The notes: a model not told the origin generated them from the letters alone. DNA of 64,000 nt from Bostrychus sinensis (GCA_020698575.1 CM036243.1:30397903-30461902); one strand, 5' to 3'; counted from the first letter of the stretch, positions 44,583 through 55,301 are shown. A program made the numbers and translations.

Positions 44583-44780
44583 CCCCAGTGGCTGGATTTT
44601 AATGTCCGTACCCCTGTAGAGATCGTCACGGTCGAGGAAAGTGTGAGGGATCTGCTGCAGTTGCGTGGCCTGAGCGCTGTGCAGCTCCTGGATGTAGCGA
44701 TGCTGTTCACTGATGACGCTCATTAGACCCTGGATCTCAGCCTCCAGCCGGGCCACCTGCTCCCCACACGGGACAGGCAC
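44583..44780 (-). CDS. fgl1: fgl1-like exon 2, coiled coil
   Basis: 66 codons, phase 0 entry. VPVPCGEQVARLEAEIQGLM, then further heptads and HTFLDRDDLYRGTDIKIQ, paralleling the EQ...RL...QFLDKGDEN region of FGL1. The Cys near the start suits oligomerisation. The exon ends in a GGGGG run before GTCAGA in phase 0, whereas the next exon requires phase 1. Confidence 0.78.
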
Positions 44781-45692
44781 CTAGAACCAGACCAAAGAAA
44801 CATCTGTCAGAGTTTGAATGGAAGAGCCGCTTCAAAGTAAACATCAAACATCACAGTTACAATAGGGCAGCTCCTGGTTTTGTCTTTTCAAATTTAAGAC
44901 CTTTTTTGGACTTTTAAATATGCCATTTAGAATGAAATCAATGCCAGGATCACTGACCAAAAAAGCAATACTTCATCGCTAATTCTTCAGAAATGGGACA
45001 AAATAGGACCCAGTATTGAAGAAAAATAAAATTAAGTTCTGAAATATTGAACTACTACGCCTTTTGCTGAGCTTTTAAGTTCTGCATTGATACAACCTCC
45101 CAACTTCTCTCTTTTTTAACAAAATTTGTTTGTGAAAAAAAAAGTTACAATGACCTGCATGGAGATGATTTATATCTGATGGAGATATTTTTCTCACATA
45201 TTAATTATATGTTGACGTTACAAAACCAATAAACCCTTAAAATAAAAAGTTTGTTGCACTAAAAAAACTTTATTATACAACTTAAAACAACTTATTTCAT
45301 CTGTGACACATCTGTGTTCACATCTGACAGAACTGACATTGGAAGGTATTTTCTTCAAAAAAAACACATGGAGACCCTATTTGTTTTATATTATATACTA
45401 GGTAACAACTGAAGTTATTGTTGAAGACTAAAATGAACCAAATAATTTTAAGTATTAGGTATTGGTGATATTGTCTGATGGAGTTGACAAATGTAGTTGT
45501 GACATATGAAATATTAACAATAACATTTGCTAACTTGACTTTGTCCAACTTAGATACAAGTAACAGTATTACCAGACATGCTGCTAACATTACTATTTCT
45601 AATAATATGACAGGATTATTATAATAAATAACACCAGTATAGCAGGCATATTTTATATTTCATAGCAGGCACACATTAAAGAGGTTTCTTAC
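44781..45692. other. fgl1-like first intron
   Basis: AT-rich, nothing recognised. Confidence 0.5.
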
Positions 45693-45743
45693 CGCCACAG
45701 AAGCTGCAAGGTGGAGAAAAATGGCCACAGTTGATCTCAGCAT
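45693..45743 (-). CDS. fgl1: fgl1-like exon 1, signal peptide
   Basis: ATG at 45743 begins MLRSTVAIFLHLAASVA, a short n-region, a hydrophobic core and small residues at the end, typical of a secretory signal. Donor GTAAGA. Phase 0. Confidence 0.75.
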
Positions 45744-46587
45744 TTTTCTGACTGTCACCTAGACGTCCACTCTCCTCTGCCATGAGTTGTTTGAAGTTGG
45801 ACCATTGTCTCACCTCTTTTTCTGACTTTCTTTCCTTCTCTTTCTCTATATCTAAATTTCTGATGGTAATAAAGCAGCGCTGATCGCCATCTAGTGGCTG
45901 AATAAAAGGTCCTCGCTCCAGTCTGGTCCCTTGAGAAAGAACAAACACATTTGGTAATGAATTTTGAATTATGAGAAGTCCTCCTTTTTTTTCTTGTGCG
46001 TGTTTTTTTCTTTTTCTTTCTGTGTATGTCTTTGTTTGTTTATCTTATTTGTTGTCTGTGTGAAACCTTGTTACTTTGTGTATGTCTTTGGCTAAAAATT
46101 CAAAACTAATAAAGTACTAATCACAAAAAATAAATTATAAGAAGTAACATGGTTCTGCTCTCCGTATATATAACATAGATTTGATAAAACATTGTAAAAC
46201 ACTGTTAACGTGGGTTAAAGCGACGTGTCTCAGCGTTGTCCCTGTGCCACATTTGTCTGATAGATGGCTTTAATACTTGTCTTTAGGTACTAATAATTTT
46301 GAGATTTGGGACCAAACTTGAAAGTACATCAGCTATGGGGGTGACAAAGATATTATAAGAAAGAGTAGTAAAAATGAATAGCTGTAAAATGTTGTAAAAC
46401 GCTAATAAACAACAATAAATAAGGCCTATGTATGTATTTATGGTCCAAAGGGGGAAATATAACTTAACTTACAGCATTAAAGATCATACGCTTAAAATAC
46501 TTCGGGAATAGAAAAATGCTTTACGGCACATATGCCATTGATCAGTTTGTATTGTTGTTAAAACTTGTTTGTCTGCGTCAAAAAGTG
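45744..46587. other. Upstream of the fgl1-like gene
   Basis: Presumed 5' region; CTCF-like site at 45884. No clear TATA box; otherwise unremarkable. Confidence 0.4.
45884..45897 (-). promoter_or_regulatory. CTCF-like core motif
   Basis: Reverse strand CCACTAGATGGCGA, 13 of 14 positions. About 140 bp upstream of the fgl1-like start codon. Confidence 0.35.
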
Positions 46588-46678
46588 CGACTCCGGTGGG
46601 ACTCGAACCCACAACCTTTGAATCACTGCTCAAGTGTTTACTAGAAGTCCAATGCGCTATCCATTGCGCCACGGAGCC
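46588..46678 (-). tRNA. tRNA-Arg (TCT) with intron
   Basis: Reading from 46678: acceptor stem GGCTCCG pairing with CGGAGTC, D-arm TGGCGCAATGGATAGCGCA, anticodon loop CTTCTAA interrupted after position 37 by an 18-nt intron (46641-46624), and T-arm with GGTTCGAGTCCC. A and B box promoters are intact. An intron here is normal for vertebrate tRNA-Arg(TCT). No CCA is encoded. Confidence 0.96.
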
Positions 46679-47537
46679 ACCTGTTGATCACTGAAACAGG
46701 TAAATAGATAAAGGTAAACAGACTACGCTGTGGGTGCTGCGCACGACGAGTGGCGATTTACGGCTGCGTTGCGCATTTTAGCTGCGCGCTCTAGCGGCCG
46801 AAGGTGGAATTGCGTCCCAGCGTCGATGAAAAATCGAAAATGCGTAATATTGACATGTATTTGTATCATTTATTTTATAAATAGCTTAAAATTTAAAGTA
46901 ATATTACTGTAAAAAGAAGGAGGCTCTTCTATATAATGAAAATACAATGGTTTAGTGATGACTGACTTACCGTAACCGGGTTCACAAGGCGTATCTAACA
47001 AAATATCCGTCGTCTACAATTTATTTCTAGCATGCATGTTATTATATTCCCTGTTAGACATCCTGCAAGCTGCAAACATGTTGAAAGCATATTTTTTTCG
47101 AAGCAGCATCCATTTTACGGTGGTCCAGCATCAGATCATCAACTGCAGCGCAACCACCGGGACTTCCGGTTGCAATGCAGCATTTCAAAATAAAAGGATG
47201 CTTTATAGTTTTTTATTTATTTATTTATTTTAAGCAAAATCAGCTCCAAAAATTTAAAACAACATGATTTTTTGAAATTTACTTTTCTTGTTTTATTTTT
47301 GGGGCCTTGTTCCTATGGTTTTTGAGAAAAATTAAATCGATTACCAACGTGAAATGTAATTTTTTTTTTTTTTTTTTTTTCGGGTTTTGCAAAAGAACCA
47401 TGCACACAACATTTTAGTCTTGGTTGGTAATTTGAGACTTTTACATTTGGGGTAACTTTAGCTTACAGATTATTAGATTATTATGAATAAAGCGCCTTGA
47501 GTCGGGACACGGTCTCGAACCAGGTGTGCGCTGCGAC

Positions 47538-48070
47538 CAGTGTTGCCAGATTGGGCGGTTTGGGCTACTTTTGCTCTCTCTCGGCGGAAAAAAATAGCGT
47601 TGGGCGGGTGTATAATATTTGGGCTATTTTTAGACTTATGGGGCGGGATTTTGAAAATGTAAAATAAACTTATTTTTATAATATTTTTAAATTTCCTGAT
47701 CAATAATTACATATATTTGCTGGTTATTGATGAATAAAATTAATTTGTAAATTAGAAGTAGTAATATTAGTGTCATTAGTTGTCAATCGCATGTCTAATT
47801 ATGGACCTCTGATTGGTTGAAAAAAGTAAACACTGCAGCCCCGTGAGAGAGCTATTTGTTTTTCTGATTACACTCATTGTGGAGACTGTTTATTACTTAT
47901 TCCATTGGCAGTTGTGAAGTTTTGTGTGCTCAAAATATGCTATTTCATATGTATTACAGTTTTAACATTAAGATTGTAGAATGGTTGTGATTTGGGCGGG
48001 TTTTTATTGCGTTTGGCGGGTTTTACGTTATATTTGAGCTGGAAACTGTCAGTCAGATCTGGCAACCCTG
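47538..48070. mobile_element. Complete non-autonomous hAT-type element
   Basis: Starts CAGTGTTGCCAGAT and ends ATCTGGCAACCCTG (imperfect terminal inverted repeats), flanked by a perfect 8-bp duplication GCTGCGAC at 47530-47537 and 48071-48078. 533 bp, no transposase frame; interior has repeated GGGCGGGT-like motifs near both ends. hAT transposases make 8-bp duplications. Confidence 0.9.
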
Positions 48071-48239
48071 GCTGCGACCAAGTACCAACATTTAATAACG
48101 CAGTATCAATCAGGTAACTGTTATAAAACCATATTAGGTCTCATAAATCACGTTATAAAAAAGTGGGGCTGTCTTTTTCGGTTTAACGTGTTAAATTGGG
48201 ATTAGTTGAATAACTGACAGCCCCGAGCTGGAATCGATC

Positions 48240-48345
48240 AACCACAAATCCGCGATCATTACTACTACGTCATTACGCACAGAACTCCAGCGACTCAAAC
48301 AAGTACAACGACAAACATCAGCTTAGAATTTGCAGCAACTTTAAA
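48240..48345 (+). promoter_or_regulatory. Candidate orphan promoter and 5' exon
   Basis: CpG-containing stretch with a CRE-like TACGTCA and an exon-like end, TTTAAA followed by donor GTAAGG at 48346. A T-rich tract and acceptor TTTCCAG at 48862 lie downstream, followed by a 41-codon ORF (48888-49013, starting MNKIATTHLL). No family recognised; it could be a non-coding first exon of lgsn or of an unknown transcript. Confidence 0.25.
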
Positions 48346-48657
48346 GTAAGGTATTCGCTTATTTGGTTTATTAATTCTTAGTCGTATAAACGCGTGTGAA
48401 ATATCGTTAACTTAGTCTAACTTCAAGTGCATTTGCTTTAAATTTTAATTGCAGTGAGCAGATGCTAACGGCTAATTAGCAACCTAGCAATCGCTAGTAA
48501 CGTTACATTTATTTTGTTACTATATTGTTTAAACGTGCACTTAAAAATGATACGTTATATTGGCATTTGTTATTTAACTGATATATTTAATTTTAGTTAT
48601 TTAGTTCTTTTTATTTCTGCATTAGCTAAAAGCACGTGGTGTTTACAGCGATTTATG

Positions 48658-48671
48658 TCGCCATCTAGTGG
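48658..48671 (-). promoter_or_regulatory. CTCF-like core motif
   Basis: Identical CCACTAGATGGCGA on the reverse strand, between the hAT element and tRNA-Lys. Confidence 0.35.
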
Positions 48672-49215
48672 AGTAACAATGTCATTACCTGCCATTTGTA
48701 AAGGAAACAACTTTTATCTAAATAAATACGTGCTTTTAAATACACATCGCGCTGATCACAAGTTATGTCATATAAACTGTTGTATAAAGGTTACACTGAT
48801 ATAACGTTACGTGAATAGTTAATACTTAGTAAGATATATTGTTCCTGTTTTTTTTTTTCCAGAGAAGGGGCACTTGAACCACCAAACATGAACAAGATTG
48901 CGACCACACACCTACTTCTTCTCGACGATAAATGCATCAAACACCTTGTTATGTATTTATTTATTTTATGTCGTCGCTATATAGCGCTAGCTGAAGAGAG
49001 ACTGAGGCTATAAGCGTTAGCTTCGGTGTTTACATAATATAGCACTGAAGCTAGCCCTGTTGCGTAAAGTGATAAACAGCATGTAAACAAATGGCTGCAG
49101 AGTGCACACCAGTGTTTAATAAGGACTGAAGACAGCTGTTGATCGGTTAAGATAAAGTAGGTTGTAGTGAGTAGTATTTGTCTACATAAAGAGACATGGG
49201 AAATGACTGTTCAGA

Positions 49216-49288
49216 GCCCGGATAGCTCAGTCGGTAGAGCATCAGACTTTTAATCTGAGGGTCCAGGGTTCAAGTCCCTGTTCGGGCG
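49216..49288 (+). tRNA. tRNA-Lys (TTT)
   Basis: 73 nt: GCCCGGA acceptor stem, TAGCTCAGTCGGTAGAGC D-arm (A box), anticodon loop CTTTTAA, GGTTCAAGTCC (B box), closing TTCGGGC with discriminator G. No intron. All stems pair, so it looks functional. Confidence 0.97.
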
Positions 49289-50039
49289 ATATCGTTTTCT
49301 TTTGGCCTCTGTATCTTTACTTCCTCTCAGGAAAGTTGCCAGAGCAAGACAATTACTTTCCTTTCAATGCATTTGTCATATTTGCGCATCTGTTGTTGTT
49401 TAAGTATTTTCCTTTATCTTTATAACCGAAATGTAAAACAGTAGGGCAGTCTTGCAGATATTTGGCGTCTTTTTCACTATCTTTTACCAGTAATGTTACA
49501 TATTTGTTGTTTACTTCCTTACAACCGAAAATAACTTAATTGTAAATTCAGACCAAGCCTCAATAATCTTGAACAAATCAGATCACATGAGTGGCTCTAA
49601 GCAGGTCAGAAAATGTCAACCTGACCATTGACCTCACTGATAAGTCCTTAGGCTCTCAGTTGCAACAAAATAATTACACCATATTGCCTTTAAGACACTG
49701 GGGTTTACAAATTTGGAAATGGTGAATATTTCTGTACTCCGACAGAGCTCGATGAGTCAATATCCACTGGCTGTAATATGGGGTCTTCTGCAGTGCACAC
49801 TCAGAAGAAATCCAGACGACTGCTGCGAGTGGTGAGTAATTTGTTGAAGCACAGTGTTTGTACATGTGTTACTGCTCTAGTCCTGATTAGGAGACATTGA
49901 TACAATTATTACTATCATCCTAACCCTGCATCCTAAAAGTGTGCTGTTTCCATTAAACTGGTGCCTCTGACCAAATTGCTAAATGTGGCTGCGCCATAAT
50001 GCAGCTGTTCAGACTCCAAGTGGAAGTTATTTATAAAAA

Positions 50040-50182
50040 TGGGCAAGGGTAAATAAGTTTGACAAGGGCCAAATTGTGATGGCTAAAAATTACTGGGTCA
50101 GAGCATCTTCAAAATAACACGTAACATTATGACCCTCAATAATAGGCAGGGAGTCATAGCGTTATTCCTGATCGGTGTATTT
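50040..50182 (+). mobile_element. Tc1-like element relic
   Basis: TTTGACAAGGGCCAAATTGTGATGGC and GGGTCAGAGCATCTTC correspond to the transposase HTH start (FDKGQIVMA...GQSI) of a common fish Tc1-like element; then AACATTATGACC and the terminal CCTGATCGGTGTA. Internally deleted, non-coding. Confidence 0.65.
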
Positions 50183-50481
50183 CCACATATGGCATTCACT
50201 ATCCGTCCACAAGAGGGAGACAACACTTCAAGCTACAAACCAAACCTCGATACAACAGCACAGGCTTCAGTCCTGTCATATTTTTCTAGAAGCCCTCTCA
50301 GAGCTGCTGACTTTGCACTCTCTGTCAAACAAAAGTCCTGACATTGTTGTTATGTCTATCCCGTGAGCACAAAGCAGGACCAGCCACCGGACTCTGCCAG
50401 TTTTTATGGCTGGACGGACATCTGTGCATTTTTTTGTTTATTTTAAGAATTTTCTAATCCGTCACCATTGTGGCAGTTGTC

Positions 50482-50488
50482 TATAAAA
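50482..50488 (+). promoter_or_regulatory. lgsn: TATA box of lgsn (candidate)
   Basis: TATAAAA 76 bp before the lgsn start codon at 50564, leaving room for a TSS near 50513 and a short leader. Placement fits a tissue-restricted TATA promoter. Confidence 0.5.
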
Positions 50489-50563
50489 ATTAATGTGCGA
50501 GGGAAACGCTGTCTCAGCTTTCAAAATTAAATTCACTGTCAATTATTGAGTCCAAACACAGAC

Positions 50564-50587
50564 ATGAATGACTCAAAGGATTTCAAG
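50564..50587 (+). CDS. lgsn: lgsn exon 1 (coding part)
   Basis: ATG AAT GAC ... AAG, eight codons (MNDSKDFK), donor GTAATG at 50588, phase 0. Short first coding exons are usual for lengsin, but this start is the least certain part of the model. Confidence 0.6.
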
Positions 50588-53500
50588 GTAATGGCTCCAT
50601 GCTTCATTTTTTATTTGTTATTATTCATTTAAAAGAAAATATTACTTGTAACATCAGGGCTCCTTTACATTAACCATATGTATAATTCATAGGTTTGCCT
50701 GACATTTGTGCTATTATTTTTTTCCTTAAATTTGATATAATTATACTAAAGGTTTATCTGTTACCGCTTATTTTAGAGGACTAAAGTGTTACTCTTATGT
50801 TTTTTAAGTTTTAATTTGCACCATATATAAGCTTGTATGCACATATAATCTAACACACGTCCTATTACTATTTCAGACATTTCTTCCTAACTTCTTTCAT
50901 ACTCTTTGCATCACCTCGCGTGTTTTTACGTATAAGTAGAACTCATATACAGTGGATCATATTTTAAGGCACTCTATAGGTGAGAAAAGTATGTTACTTT
51001 TTAGAGCTGTAGTCGATCACATGATGCCCAGCACAGCGATTAGACCAGATTTATTGATTCAAAGAGTGCAGGCAACTAATCAACCTATAAAATTTTTGTT
51101 AACCAAGACCTCACTGACTAATTAATCAGCCATCTGTTTATTACTATATTCATTTGGTCAAGTTTTTTTAACATCATTTCTTGCAAGCATTTATATGCAA
51201 CATGTCACAAACTGCACACAGCATTTGTTACCGTACCCGCATCCCTGCACAATCTTTCAAAGTTCAGTCATAGAAAACCTTGAAAAGGTATGAAAATTTA
51301 AAATGCAATTTCCAGGACCTGGAAAAGTTTTGGAATTTTATATTATTGTGTAAAGGTTTGGTAAAGGTTAACGTTGAGGCATTACTAGTTAAACCTGTGC
51401 CAGTTAGAATACAGTAAATGTCCTCACTGCAAGAAAACGTGACCAATATCTCTTTTTTGTCAGAATTTTTTTTTAACTAAAGAAACTGATTGAACTAAAT
51501 ATTTTTATTTGGTTTTGGTAATGCTTTAAAACCACATAGATGATTAGTCTATAGATCTAATATAGCATAATTATCTTTTAATCACCAGTGTATAAGTCAG
51601 TAAAATTAGTGGAATAATATATTTCTGGGGGATAAAGCCCTAAGTGTTTTTTTTTTTTTCTTTAATTGACTAATTTCTAAATTTAACAAATGAAATTGCA
51701 GCAAAAATATGTTTATAATGCATTTTGAATACTATTTAAACACATGTAAGTCATTTTTCAGGTCTTGAAAATTTAGTTAAAAGTTTTGGGAAAGTCATGG
51801 AAAATTTTTGGTTAAAAAAGTGTATGAACCATGTAAGTTAATTCTTTATGTTTACAGGCTTTATCATGTTGCATTTTGTTTGCATTTTGTATGTACTTTA
51901 TATACATTTTAGACTATAGATAAAAAAAGAAATAAGTCAAAAGGCCAGTAAGTCATGATTCAGACTTTGGACTTCTTATTCCAAATCAAAGACAATGACT
52001 TTTGTTTTTCCATCATCATCAACATCTACCCAAATATTTACAAAATGTTGGCGTTCACAACTCACAATTTGATAAAAAAAAAATAATAATAATAATTTTT
52101 AGTTCACTTTTTGAACGTATTGGAAAGTGGTTGAGGTACTTTTTGGAGATCCCTGCTTTAGTGGTTCCCTAAATACATTTCTGCACATTGAAACAGTTTT
52201 GTAATAGCCCCACTGTCTCTTCCAGGATCAGGACAAAGACCAGATCGATGGGACAAGGATGAGTTTGAGCCAAAAGAAGGGGGTACGTGTCAGTGGGAGG
52301 TATGTGTCCCCAGTAGATTTTACCAACAGAAGGGATCCAAACATAGTCCACTCTCCAAACTACACCCCTGTCCCACCAGATTCCCCTACAGTCATATCTA
52401 TTGGCCCGCACAGACAGCCAAATGATGATCCCAGGACAAGTGAAGTGAGTAGCACAGAGTGGACAAGAGAGACCCGAAGTAATGAGTTCCCAAAACAGAC
52501 TATGGAGGAGCTAAAGTCTATCTTACGGGACAGTGCTTTGCGGGGCAGGGAGGAGGTCAAACCCGGCGGGGCATACACATACCTTCATGGCAGCAGTGGT
52601 GTTAGTAGAGGTGGACAATTTGAGGATGATGAAACCAACCAAAGGGCATTTAGCACCTTTAAACCCCAGTGGGACGCTTCCAGAAGGGGGGCCCGGTCCA
52701 GAGAAAGTGCCCCTATTGAGTCACCTCACCAGCCTAGCGTGGATTCATCCAGCTCGTTCAGGCCAGAGCTTAACACAAACAGGGTACAGCAGGGGGAACG
52801 GTCACACCACAGCGGGACGTCCTACCGAGAGAACACAGCTCATCAGCTTCACGCAGGTCAGTTCAGATTTGGAAATCACTTTATAAGTATTAATAGAAAA
52901 AAAGTGGATTGAGAGCAAGCTTTTATAATGTCACATATAAAGTAATCCAAGTATTAGACTTAACTGTTTTGTATTTAAAGAAAAATAATTATTCAGTCAA
53001 CAGCAGCATAATAGAATCTTCTCTAAAAAAATGAGACTCTGAGACTTATCTTAGATTTACTATAGAGCATGTTTTGACAGAGGGGAAAGTAGAGCAGAGA
53101 CTGAATTGTTTGACCAATCACGCGCTCAGAACAAAGGGGGGATCAGGGACACTTTTGATTGGTTGAGTCCAAGCTTGTGCATGTATGCATTCAAGTAATT
53201 GTATCGAAGAGAGTCCAACTGGAAAGACACCAATTCCAGTGCTGGCTCCAACTTCTCACACCACAAAACAAAAAAGGAGAAGCAACGTGCAAGGCTGGCA
53301 TTAAAACGAAATAAGACATTAAACCCTATTTATAAGGGGAGAGCTTTTTTAAAACTTTTTTTACATGCTCAAAAACTCTTGTAGAAACACTAGAGCGTTT
53401 TATAGTCCATAGGTTTTGATTCAAGAAGAAAGTCGAGGTGTTCTTCCAAAAGGGGCTCTGTAGGTAAGTGCCCCAGTTTGGACAAAAAGACAGGAGCAGT

Positions 53501-55159
53501 GACATATCTGTAGCTGCTAATGAGGCCACTGAAAGCACACTTTTTTTTTTTTAACCTACTTTAAACGTGTAAACCTTCATTAGTGCGTTATATAGAAAAG
53601 TACAAAGGTGACTGTTACGATAAAAACATGAATAGTTTATATCCTTGATGGGAATAACTGACCTGGTGTGTTTTTGCAGATATTTTGACAGATTATTTCC
53701 ACAGATAACGGGAACCTGAGCCCAGAGACTGTTGGCAACCACTGGTTTGTCTCATCAATGGAGCAGATCAAGCAGCAGATCGCCCGAGAAAACATCAACT
53801 TTGTTCGGTTCGAGGCCACAGACCTCCATGGAGTGTCCCGGTCCAAGACGGTCCCTGTGCGCTTCTTCCATGTGAGTAACTAGCTTGATTGATAACCCAA
53901 GAGTTATAATAATAAACTGGAAAGACTGTCACTATTACTAATCATTAAACAAACTGTGTCAACAGGAGAAAGCAGTGTACGGTGTCCCGATGCCGAGGAG
54001 CTACTTGGAGCTAACCTTGAGTCCAAAGAGCAACGAAGTGGACCACGCTGCAACAGCCAACTTCAGCAGCGATGTGCTTCTGATCCCAGACCTGTCCACA
54101 TTCAGGGCTCTACCGTGGGCCGAACAGACTGCAAGGGTGATATGTGACCCCTGCACCGTCACCGGCAGCCCCCTGCGCACCTCTCCGCGCCTTATTGCCA
54201 AACAACTACTGGGACAGCTCCAGAGCATGGGTTTCTCTCTGCACTCCTCTTTTACTTACGAATGCTGTGTTTTGGGAGCTCCTGACCGCATTGGCCCAAA
54301 GACGCTGCTATTCCCTGCCACTACGCTCCTAAGCAACCACGACCTGCCATTTTTCCAGCAGCTTGTGGATAGTATGTACTGCATGGGCGCCGATATCGAT
54401 AGCATTGCTTCGGCTAGTGGCCCGGGGCAAATGGAGATCAACCTGAGGCCTGAATTTGGGATCGCTGCTGCTGATAGTGCATTTACTTTCCGCACTGGCA
54501 TCAAAGAAATGGCTCGTAAACACAGCTACATCGCTAGCTTCTTCACCGATGATGGTCTATACAACGCTGGGGTCCTTTCTCACAGCTTGTGGGACGCTAA
54601 TGGCCGACGTAGCATTTTTCATACCGGAGATAAGCCAGGGGATTTGTCCGAAATTGGTCGAAAATGGCTGGCTGGTTTGCTCACTCACTCTGCTGCCTTG
54701 AGTTGCCTTATGTCCCCCGGTCTTGGCTGTCGAAGCCACATTGCCAAAACCATCAAAGATCCCAAACGCATGCTGTACGCCACATGCGGATGCAATGACA
54801 ACAGCAGCTCATTCAATATCAAAAACCACGGAGGCAGGGAAACGCACATCGACAACAAGCTCGGATCTGCCATGGCAAACCCGTACATTGTGCTAGCTGC
54901 TACTGTGGCCGCTGGGTTGGATGGGATTCGGAGAAACCTGAGTGTGGAGAGTGTCCTGAACAAAGCACCCGTTCAGCAGAAGGAGTTTGCCGTCCCGGTC
55001 AAACTGGACGAGGCGCTGGAGGCCCTGGCTGAAGATGAGGTGATCCGCAGTACACTGGGAGAGCCGTTTGTCCAGTATTTTATCGCAATGAAAAAGTTTG
55101 AGATTGAAACTCAAGAGCTGGATGACGAGAGGAACAAATGCCTGGAATACTTCATCTAG
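50564..55159 (+). CDS. lgsn: lgsn, lengsin (lens glutamine-synthetase-like protein), 4 exons, complete
   Basis: Exons 50564-50587, 52226-52856, 53705-53871, 53966-55159 join in phase to 671 codons plus TAG. Residues about 245-335 form the GS beta-grasp-like domain (NFVRFEATDLHGVSRSKTVP) and the rest the GS catalytic-fold domain (SGPGQMEINLRPEFGI, GILSHSLWD-like, NPYIVLAATVAAGLDGI, KCLEYFI at the end). Lengsin is a lens-specific protein that adopts the GS fold and is known not to make glutamine; here the segment NDNSSSFNIKNH stands where active GS has its arginine-bearing loop. Exon 2 adds about 210 polar, low-complexity residues; the human protein is about 509 residues. The start at MNDSKDFK is chosen from the short first exon with a good donor and upstream TATA box. 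Frame intact, presumably functional. Confidence 0.92.
50588..52225. other. lgsn intron 1
   Basis: AT-rich. GTCATGGAAAATTTTTGGTT-type text at 51790-51840 matches 23700-23760 (AAGTTTTGGAAAAGTCATG ... GTGTATGAACC), so both are copies of an unnamed repeat. Confidence 0.5.
52226..52856 (+). CDS. lgsn: lgsn exon 2, long polar N-terminal region
   Basis: Acceptor CTTCCAG, donor GTCAGT, phase 0 to 1. Encodes DQDKDQIDGTRMSLSQKKG and about 190 further residues rich in Ser, Arg, Pro, Asn and Gln with no recognisable domain; likely disordered. The frame is open across the exon and joins exon 3 in phase. Confidence 0.8.
52857..53704. other. lgsn intron 2
   Basis: No exon or clear repeat. Confidence 0.5.
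53705..53871 (+). CDS. lgsn: lgsn exon 3, GS beta-grasp domain
   Basis: Acceptor TTCCACAG, donor GTGAGT. Encodes SSMEQIKQQIARENINFVRF then EATDLHGVSRSKTVPVRFFH, a close match to vertebrate lengsin. Confidence 0.93.
53966..55159 (+). CDS. lgsn: lgsn exon 4, GS-fold catalytic-like domain
   Basis: 397 codons plus TAG. EKAVYGVPMPRSYLELTLSP at the start, TFRALPWAEQTARVICD, SPRLIAKQLL, PGQMEINLRPEFGIAAADSA, WLAGLLTHSAALSCLMSP, KLGSAMANPYIVLAATVAAG and the terminal NKCLEYFI are all lengsin landmarks. Confidence 0.96.
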   Translation, partial: EKAVYGVPMPRSYLELTLSPKSNEVDHAATANFSSDVLLIPDLSTFRALPWAEQTARVICDPCTVTGSPLRTSPRLIAKQLLGQLQSMGFSLHSSFTYECCVLGAPDRIGPKTLLFPATTLLSNHDLPFFQQLVDSMYCMGADIDSIASASGPGQMEINLRPEFGIAAADSAFTFRTGIKEMARKHSYIASFFTDDGLYNAGVLSHSLWDANGRRSIFHTGDKPGDLSEIGRKWLAGLLTHSAALSCLMSPGLGCRSHIAKTIKDPKRMLYATCGCNDNSSSFNIKNHGGRETHIDNKLGSAMANPYIVLAATVAAGLDGIRRNLSVESVLNKAPVQQKEFAVPVKLDEALEALAEDEVIRSTLGEPFVQYFIAMKKFEIETQELDDERNKCLEYFI

Positions 55160-55226
55160 AAATACAGTATGTACCATTTTGTGGACTACACTGTAAATTT
55201 TATGAACTAAAACATAATATATTACT

Positions 55227-55301
55227 AATAAACTGCTAGAATAAATATTTTATTCATATGCAGGACATTGATTTGACATGTTCTGGGGCATTATTAATAA
55301 A
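55227..55301 (+). terminator. lgsn: lgsn poly(A) signals
   Basis: Three AATAAA copies, at 55227-55232, 55240-55245 and 55296-55301, within 150 bp of the lgsn stop. This suggests a short 3' UTR. Confidence 0.7.

Larger units (their letters stand above)
40865..45743 (-). pseudogene. fgl1: fgl1-like gene (fibrinogen-like 1), reading frame broken
   Basis: Seven exons on the - strand: 45743-45693 (signal peptide), 44780-44583 (coiled coil), 43845-43686, 42510-42413, 42348-42259, 41327-41152 and 41080-about 40865 (fibrinogen domain). Recognised from FLDRDD near the coiled-coil end, DCSEIF, VYCDMNNGGGWTVFQRR, GEFWLGND, GEYSGNAGD, SGWWFSRC and GWWYSIKSVVM. FGL1 is a secreted hepatocyte protein and LAG3 ligand. 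All splice sites are canonical, yet the frame fails: an extra C in exon 5, two extra T in exon 7 and a phase mismatch between exons 2 and 3. The usual acidic calcium loop reads DHPSYDGN, shorter than in FGL1. Four domain cysteines remain. Either a young pseudogene or base-level assembly error; mtus1, lgsn and fam83b in the same window show no such damage. Confidence 0.8.

Noticed and set aside
52533..52886. Alternative 117-codon frame overlapping lgsn exon 2
   Set aside because: Shadow of the lgsn frame, which alone joins exon 3 in phase.
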